Positions 13,466-17,731 of a stretch of DNA of 17,731 bases are shown here, in pieces. The notes under the pieces are model-generated. The model did not search any database, was not told the origin of the DNA, and saw only the letters and a program-made list of their open reading frames with translations. The stretch spans positions 1 to 17,731 of the forward strand of contig JBGUKB010000058.1 in NCBI GenBank assembly GCA_045114235.1, read 5' to 3'. The first letter of the stretch is position 1; each line of letters begins with the position of its first letter. A program made the position numbers and the translations under genes. This stretch comes from UBA1732 sp045114235. GTDB lineage: Bacteria > Verrucomicrobiota > Lentisphaeria > Victivallales > UBA1829.

Positions 13466-14311
13466 TTATTTCCCCGCGGATTCTTTGATAGGTTCAAACC
13501 GGTCGAAGAGAACCCATGCGAACGGGGTTTTCGAAACGGGAAGCAATTCATCCGGCATGTATTTGAAAGTCTGAGGATTGAACTTGTTCTGGTTGATGTA
13601 ATTGAAGAGCTTCGCGGTGGTCGCGGCCGTGGGGGATCCGTCGCCGTCGCCCTTCAGAAGCGTGTAGAAAAGCTTTGCGCGCTGGTTGCCGCCCTGGGTC
13701 TTTTCCAGACGGGCGAAGACGTCCTTGCCGCAGGTCTGGTAGCCGTACACGGTGCGTCCGCCGTAGGAGATGCCGACCATCACGGGGAGGTCCGAGGCGT
13801 ATTTCTTCAGGTCGTTCGTGATCTTGTTGTAGTCCTTGGAGATGTCGGAAACGCCGTCGAACGTGAAATGGCGGTAGATGACCTCGGGCGGAAGCATCAT
13901 GCGGACGAAATGCCGCCCGTCGTTTGCCTGGAGCGAGGCAAGCGTCTGCTTGCCGCCGATCACGGACCAGACCACGTTGCCGCGTTCGTCGCTGGCGGGC
14001 AGGAAGATGTTGACTTCGACTTCAACGTTGTCGAGCCATTTCGGCCACTGTGCCGCGGATTTCGGCTTGTTCGTGGTGAACGCGACATCGATCGCAAGCC
14101 AGTGCTTGGCGCTGTTCATGTCGCGCTCGTTCAGGCGCATGTCAATCACACGCTCCTCGTTCTCGATCTTGAAGAACGGGGTGAAAGTCTGGGATACATT
14201 GACGGCTTTCCCGTCTTTGGGGAACTCAATCGCCCAGTTGCCGGAACGGGCGGTCTGAGCGGAAACGGTAATAGCCGCGGCCGCGAAAAGTGCAGAGAGA
14301 AGTTTTTTCAT
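13466..14311 (-). CDS. Amuc_1102-like exported protein, first gene of the pilus-like operon
   Basis: This 281-residue protein starts at the ATG at 14311 (GAGG nine bases upstream). An in-frame ATG at 14362 sits at the predicted transcription start and lacks a ribosome site, so it is rejected. A clean signal peptide (1-18, cleavage V-S-A|Q) predicts a periplasmic or surface protein with no further membrane segment. The mature part looks beta-rich (42-120, 175-195) and ends with TPFAWVLFDRFE (262-273). No catalytic motif is seen; one cysteine remains (C194). Its position just before the PilM gene is that of Amuc_1102, for which an Ig-like fold similar to pilus-associated proteins has been reported. 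It is probably a periplasmic partner of the inner-membrane complex. The assignment rests on gene order and general features, not on measured similarity. Confidence 0.75.
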   Translation of the reverse strand: MKKLLSALFAAAAITVSAQTARSGNWAIEFPKDGKAVNVSQTFTPFFKIENEERVIDMRLNERDMNSAKHWLAIDVAFTTNKPKSAAQWPKWLDNVEVEVNIFLPASDERGNVVWSVIGGKQTLASLQANDGRHFVRMMLPPEVIYRHFTFDGVSDISKDYNKITNDLKKYASDLPVMVGISYGGRTVYGYQTCGKDVFARLEKTQGGNQRAKLFYTLLKGDGDGSPTAATTAKLFNYINQNKFNPQTFKYMPDELLPVSKTPFAWVLFDRFEPIKESAGK

Positions 14312-14368
14312 GATTCCATACCTCTTCGTGGTTTGTTGCTGAAAGAAAACGCATACATCCATGAATAG

Positions 14369-14397
14369 AAAATAACATTGTTTTCTAATTCTTTCAA
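14369..14397 (-). promoter_or_regulatory. Promoter of the pilus-like operon
   Basis: On the minus strand, -35 TTGAAA (14397-14392) and -10 TATTTT (14374-14369) are separated by 17 bp, with an extended -10 TG. Transcription would start near 14362 and give a leader of about 50 nt before the ATG at 14311. The 151-bp gap after secG is AT-rich and holds no other gene. Confidence 0.65.
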
Positions 14398-14462
14398 GTG
14401 CGTTTCTCCAAAAATTCAGATTATTTTTGTTAATCCCGGAACTTTTCTGCTCCGTTCGAGTT

Positions 14463-14852
14463 TCAGTTCTGCGGTTCCCCGGCCGGCTTTTCCTCCGTTG
14501 CCGCCGCCGTTTCCGAGGGAGCGGCCGCCTCAGCCGCCGCGGGCGCCGCCGTGCCGTCCGTTGCGCCCAATGCGATGGAGGATTCCTCCTCGACCACGCT
14601 GGTGTCTGCCGTCTTCATGTGGCCGGCGATGATGGCGGAGGCGAGCGTGAGGATGAAGAAGATGGAAATGCACCAGACCGTGAGCTTGGAAAGATGGCTC
14701 ATGGCCTGCGCGCCGAAAACGCTTTCTCCGAGGCCGCCGAACGCGGATCCGAAGCCGCCGCCGCTCTTGGACGGCTGCACAAGAATGAGGGCGATGAGGA
14801 GCACCGCCAGAATCACGACGAGCGTGTTGAGGATTGTCGCAAGTGTCGACAT
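14463..14852 (-). CDS. secG: Preprotein translocase subunit SecG
   Basis: SecG is the small inner-membrane partner of SecY-SecE that helps the SecA-driven export cycle. The 129-residue protein has two membrane helices (about 5-25 and 56-77) joined by the family loop with LVQPSKSGGGFGSAFGG (24-40). This matches the L-x-Q-x-x-K-G-x-x-x-x-x-A-F-G-G signature. After the second helix there is a hydrophilic Ala/Glu/Pro-rich tail of about 50 residues, so the protein is longer than many SecG proteins. The ribosome site is weak (AAAGG about 11 bases upstream). It has its own promoter and precedes the pilus-like operon in the same direction, from which a second promoter separates it. Confidence 0.92.
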   Translation of the reverse strand: MSTLATILNTLVVILAVLLIALILVQPSKSGGGFGSAFGGLGESVFGAQAMSHLSKLTVWCISIFFILTLASAIIAGHMKTADTSVVEEESSIALGATDGTAAPAAAEAAAPSETAAATEEKPAGEPQN

Positions 14853-14936
14853 GTTTTTTTATACCTTTATCAATTTTGAGTTAAAAGTCGATGATGAGTG
14901 TCCCGTCAGGGCACAATCCCGCATCGGTAATTCTAA

Positions 14937-14964
14937 AACATAGCATTCTTTTTCCCTTTTTCAA
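14937..14964 (-). promoter_or_regulatory. Promoter of secG
   Basis: On the minus strand, -35 TTGAAA (14964-14959), a 16-bp spacer ending in TGC, and -10 TATGTT (14942-14937) form a sigma70-like promoter with extended -10. The leader to the secG ATG would be about 80 nt. The same -35 and the extended TG recur in the promoter of the next operon. Confidence 0.6.
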
Positions 14965-14976
14965 GCGCGAAACGTT

Positions 14977-15080
14977 ACTTTTTGAGAAAAATAGTCCTGT
15001 TTTTTGCCGTTTTCTTTTGGTTTTAAAGCACTTTTTGAGAAAAAAGTCCCGAAATGCCGTTTTTCCCTTTTGAAACGCCT
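14977..15080. repeat. Imperfect tandem repeat (53-bp period) upstream of the secG promoter
   Basis: ACTTTTTGAGAAAAATAGTCC at 14977 recurs as ACTTTTTGAGAAAAAAGTCC at 15030, and both are followed by T-rich DNA containing TGCCGTTTT. The second unit contains a perfect palindrome ACTTTTT-GAGA-AAAAAGT (15030-15047); the first has the same palindrome with one inserted base. The block lies directly upstream of the secG -35 box. It may be a pair of operators, an UP-like A/T element or a decayed duplication. Confidence 0.7.
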
Positions 15081-15247
15081 GTTGTCAGCAACATCATTTT
15101 TGACACCGAATATAACTTATAATCATATCTGAAAATAGCAAAAAGACAGAAATGCCGCGCAAATCGGAACGGTGACGGAAAACCGCCTTTGTCCGGCATT
15201 TGGGGAGGAAACAAAAAAACGGGAACAGAGGCGCGGATCAGGACGGA
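15081..15247. other. Non-coding gap between the HAD gene and the secG upstream repeats
   Basis: No credible gene or RNA is visible. The part to about 15150 is AT-rich and contains a perfect TATAAT on the plus strand (15118-15123), but the nearest TTGACA (15100-15105) is only 12 bp away and no plus-strand gene follows. A run of seven T on the minus strand (15219-15213) lies after the HAD stop without a convincing stem. CGGATCAG is directly repeated at 15234 and 15244. Confidence 0.5.
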
Positions 15248-16114
15248 TCAGACGGCATCTTCCGGGAAGAGCGCCCGCTGGAAGATGCCGAGGTCGGCGC
15301 AACGGTAGTCCGCGCGGGTTTCCGACGTGCCGCCGCCGACGCCCGTGGAGATGCGCAGGGTGCGGGCTCCGGCGCGGATGCCGGATTCGATGTCGGTGTG
15401 CTCGCGGTCGCCCGCCATGAGGAGTTCGGAGGGGCTCAGGCCGAGGCGCTTCATCATCACCTGGAGCATGTCGGGATTCGGCTTGCCGAAAACGCGCTGG
15501 CAGCGGACGCCCGTGGCGGTCTCCAAGCACGCCGTGATCGCGCCGCAGTCCACGAGCCATGTGCGTTCTGTGGTGGGACAAAACACGTCGGGATGCGTGG
15601 CGAACCAGGGAACGCCGTTTCTGATCCACCAGGCGGCGCGGCAGAGCCGGTCATAGTTCAGCGTCTTGTCGAAAGCCGTGATGACGGCGTCGGGACGGTC
15701 GTCCGGCGAATCGGCGGTCTCCTCAAAACCGAAGGACAGCATTTCTCGCCGGAAATCCTCCGTGCCGAGCAGGAAGAGGCGTTTGAACGCGGGAAACTCC
15801 GTGCGGAGGGCGTCGGCGACGCTCAGGACCGGGGTCACGACCTGTTCCCGCCCGGAGAGCGGGACGCCCATGCCGCGGAGGCGTTCGACGTAGGAGTCGA
15901 TGCTCCGCGACGTGTTGTTGGTGACGAAACCCCAGACGACGCCGTGCCGGGTGAGCGCGTCGAAGAACGGCAGCGACGTCGGGTACAGCGTGTCGCCCTC
16001 GTAGATCGTGCCGTCGAGGTCCATCATCACGCACCGGATCCCCGCCAGATGAGGCGGCGGCGAACCCGGCTTGACGCGCAATGCGGAGTCCCCGGCGGCG
16101 TCCATGGGCGTCAC
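15248..16114 (-). CDS. HAD-superfamily sugar-phosphatase, NagD type (HAD-IIA)
   Basis: This 288-residue protein is probably a cytoplasmic phosphatase acting on a small phosphorylated metabolite. HAD motif I is D32-L-D-G-T36 (nucleophile D32, acid D34), motif II T65-N-N, motif III K211 in GKPNPDML (210-217), and motif IV GDREHTD (235-241). The cap between motifs II and III is of the C2 type seen in NagD, with AVITAFDKTLNYDRL (143-157). The start is either GTG 16114, which overlaps the glmS stop as GTGA, or ATG 16105; neither has a clear ribosome site, so coupling to glmS translation is likely. Family members act on nucleotide monophosphates, phosphoglycolate or p-nitrophenyl phosphate, and the exact substrate cannot be read from sequence. 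NagD is linked to amino-sugar genes in E. coli, and here it follows glmS, which suggests a role in amino-sugar or hexosamine phosphate balance. Confidence 0.93.
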   Translation of the reverse strand: MTPMDAAGDSALRVKPGSPPPHLAGIRCVMMDLDGTIYEGDTLYPTSLPFFDALTRHGVVWGFVTNNTSRSIDSYVERLRGMGVPLSGREQVVTPVLSVADALRTEFPAFKRLFLLGTEDFRREMLSFGFEETADSPDDRPDAVITAFDKTLNYDRLCRAAWWIRNGVPWFATHPDVFCPTTERTWLVDCGAITACLETATGVRCQRVFGKPNPDMLQVMMKRLGLSPSELLMAGDREHTDIESGIRAGARTLRISTGVGGGTSETRADYRCADLGIFQRALFPEDAV

Positions 16115-17731
16115 TCGACCGTAACGCTTTTCGCGAGGTTGCGCGGCTGGTCGATCTCGCAGCCGCGTTCACGGGCGAAGTAGTACGCGAAGATCTGGAG
16201 CGCGACGACCGTGGTGATCGGGGCGACGAACCGGGAGCTTTCCGGGACGCGGATGATGCTGTCGGTGAACTTGTCGCAGCAGTCGTCGTCGCCGGAGACG
16301 ACGGCGATGATCGGGGCCTTGCGGGCGCAGCATTCCTGGATGTTGCCGAGCATCTTGTCCTTGCCGGGGATGTTGTTGCAGAGGGCGACGACGGGGACGG
16401 AGGGCTCGAGCAGGGCGATGGGGCCGTGCTTGAGTTCGGCGGCGTGGTAGCCTTCCGCATGGACGTAGCTGATCTCCTTGAGCTTGAGCGCGCCTTCGAG
16501 GGCGGCGGGATAGAGGCAGCCGCGGCCGATGTAGAAGAGGTCGTTGGCGTGCGCCGTGGCCTTGGCGATCTGTTCGATGCGCGGCGCCTGCTTCAGGACT
16601 TCGCGGAGCAGATCCGGGATGGTCTCGATCTCGCGGACGAGCGTTTCGCCCCACTCGTGGTTGAGGCGGCGGTTGCGCCCGAGGAGAAGCGCGAGCATGA
16701 GCAGCACGGTCACCTGGCAGGTGAACGCCTTGGTGGACGCCACGCTGATCTCGGGACCGGCGTGCAGGTAGATGCCGCGTCCGCTTTCGCGCGCGATGGT
16801 GGATCCGACGACGTTGCAGAGCGAGGCGACGATCGCGCCCTTGTTCACGGCCTCGCGGACGGCGGCCAGCGTGTCGGCGGTCTCGCCGGACTGGCTGATC
16901 GGCAGGACGAGCGTGTTCGGCTCGATGATCGGGTTGCGGTAGCGGAACTCGGCGGCCTGTTCGACGGACGCCGGGATGCCGGAGATGTCTTCGAAGTAAT
17001 AGGATCCCACGAGTCCGGCGTGGAAGCTGCTGCCGCAGGCGGCGACGACGATGCGGTTGATCTGCGCCATCTCGCGCGGAGTGAGGTTGAGGCCGGAAAG
17101 CACGGCATTGCCGGCCTTGAAGTTCAGGCGGCCGCGGATGGAGTTCTCGACGGATTCCGGCTGCTCGTAGATCTCCTTGAGCATGTAGTGGTCGTACGCG
17201 CCCTTGCCGTCCGCGGAGATCTCCCAGGAGACCTGCGACGCCTGGCGCTGAACCGGGACATTCGCGAGGGTGCGGAGCTCGACTTTGGACGGCGTGAGGA
17301 TCGCCATTTCGCCGTCGTTCAGGTAGATGACGTCGCGGGTGTAGGTCACGAGCGCGGTGACGTCGCTGGCGACCATGTTGGCGTCCTTGCCGAGGCCGAT
17401 CACGATGGGGCTGCCGTGGCGGGCGGTGATGACGGTGTCCGGGTGCATGGCGGAGATGACCGCGATGCCGTAGGTGCCGGAAATCTGGCGGAGGGCCGCG
17501 GCGACGGCTTCGGCCAGGTCGCCGTGATAGAACTCTTCGATCAGGTGCGGGATGACTTCGCTGTCCGTGTCGGACGCGAACTTGTGCCCGGCGGCTTCGA
17601 GGCGTTTTCTGAGGTCGGCGTGATTCTCGATGATGCCGTTGTGAACGACCGCGAAAAGCCCCTTCTCATCGGTGTGCGGATGGGCGTTGCGTTCGCTGGG
17701 GATGCCGTGCGTGGCCCAGCGGGTGTGCGCG
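16111..17731 (-). CDS. glmS: Glutamine-fructose-6-phosphate aminotransferase (isomerizing), 5' end outside the window
   Basis: GlmS makes glucosamine-6-phosphate from fructose-6-phosphate and glutamine, the first step to UDP-GlcNAc for peptidoglycan and LPS. The window holds 539 codons (first full codon at 17730) of about 610. The missing part is roughly the first 70 residues with the catalytic N-terminal cysteine. The glutaminase domain is recognisable from HTRWATHG at the right edge and VVHNGIIEN. Two SIS domains follow, with ACGSSFHAG, ISQSGETADTL and ASTKAFTCQVT in the first and GRGCLYPAALEGALKLKEIS in the second, plus HAEGYHAAELKHGPIALL. The C-terminus DQPRNLAKSVTVE is the invariant family ending. 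The stop TGA overlaps the GTG start of the HAD gene. Any control element, such as the glmS ribozyme found in some Firmicutes, would lie outside the window. Confidence 0.98.
   Translation of the reverse strand, partial: AHTRWATHGIPSERNAHPHTDEKGLFAVVHNGIIENHADLRKRLEAAGHKFASDTDSEVIPHLIEEFYHGDLAEAVAAALRQISGTYGIAVISAMHPDTVITARHGSPIVIGLGKDANMVASDVTALVTYTRDVIYLNDGEMAILTPSKVELRTLANVPVQRQASQVSWEISADGKGAYDHYMLKEIYEQPESVENSIRGRLNFKAGNAVLSGLNLTPREMAQINRIVVAACGSSFHAGLVGSYYFEDISGIPASVEQAAEFRYRNPIIEPNTLVLPISQSGETADTLAAVREAVNKGAIVASLCNVVGSTIARESGRGIYLHAGPEISVASTKAFTCQVTVLLMLALLLGRNRRLNHEWGETLVREIETIPDLLREVLKQAPRIEQIAKATAHANDLFYIGRGCLYPAALEGALKLKEISYVHAEGYHAAELKHGPIALLEPSVPVVALCNNIPGKDKMLGNIQECCARKAPIIAVVSGDDDCCDKFTDSIIRVPESSRFVAPITTVVALQIFAYYFARERGCEIDQPRNLAKSVTVE

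Noticed and set aside
9936..14368. Further long plus-strand frames opposite the Amuc_1100-like, PilM-PilN and Amuc_1102-like genes
   Set aside because: Same antisense effect. The products are repetitive and have no family features, whereas the minus strand is a coherent operon.
15100..15123. TTGACA and TATAAT on the plus strand
   Set aside because: The spacing is only 12 bp and no plus-strand gene follows.
15023..15214. 63-codon minus-strand frame in the gap before secG
   Set aside because: It starts with TTG, runs through the AT-rich tandem repeat and has no family features.
14853..15247. Possible small RNA or tRNA in the 395-bp gap
   Set aside because: No cloverleaf, T-loop consensus or strong terminator was found. 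The stretch is A/T-rich with repeats only.
16050..16183. Plus-strand peptide with STVTLFARLRG near the glmS 3' end
   Set aside because: This is the antisense translation of the invariant GlmS C-terminus (AKSVTVE region), a well-known source of false gene calls.

Overview
The window looks like chromosomal DNA of a Gram-negative bacterium of the PVC superphylum, most likely Lentisphaerota or a close relative (Kiritimatiellota/Verrucomicrobiota). The main reason is a six-gene minus-strand locus that matches, in order and domain content, the pilus-like locus Amuc_1102-1101-1100-1099-1098 of Akkermansia muciniphila. Two plus-strand proteins with degenerate DUF1559 / 'H-X9-DG' pseudopilin features fit the same group. 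The phylum call is an inference. The DNA is GC-rich with a strongly biased third codon position, so many long antisense frames stay open by chance.

Layout, left to right. (1) 7-1448, plus strand: two overlapping paralogous single-pass membrane proteins with pseudopilin-like cores. (2) 1720-2949, minus strand: a secreted serpin, convergent with (1). (3) 3081-3162: a group of palindromes ending in a near-perfect intrinsic terminator for the large operon. (4) 3183-14311, minus strand, transcribed from right to left: Amuc_1102-like exported protein, PilM-PilN fusion, enlarged Amuc_1100-like/PilO-like protein, Amuc_1099-like protein carrying a zinc-ribbon and EF-hand-like loops, then two consecutive TPR-containing secretins. 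(5) 14463-14852, minus strand: secG. (6) 14853-15247: an AT-rich non-coding stretch with the secG promoter and a 53-bp imperfect tandem repeat. (7) 15248-17731, minus strand: a NagD-type HAD phosphatase and the 3' part (539 codons) of glmS, which runs off the right end.

The operon encodes the static parts of a type IV pilus/type II secretion-like envelope machine. PilM-PilN and the PilO-like protein would form the inner-membrane alignment complex, the Amuc_1099-like protein a PilP-like link, the Amuc_1102-like protein a soluble periplasmic partner, and the secretins the outer-membrane gate. Motor ATPases (PilB/PilT), PilC and a canonical prepilin are absent here and must be encoded elsewhere if the machine is complete. 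A promoter of the form TTGAAA-N17-TG-T-TATTTT precedes the operon, and intergenic gaps are short (4-bp overlap to 60 bp). The most unusual points are the secretin duplication, the metal-binding motifs in the Amuc_1099-like protein, the greatly enlarged Amuc_1100-like protein, and a TLPPGxPP motif shared by those last two proteins. No RNA genes, insertion sequences, CRISPR arrays or phage genes were seen.
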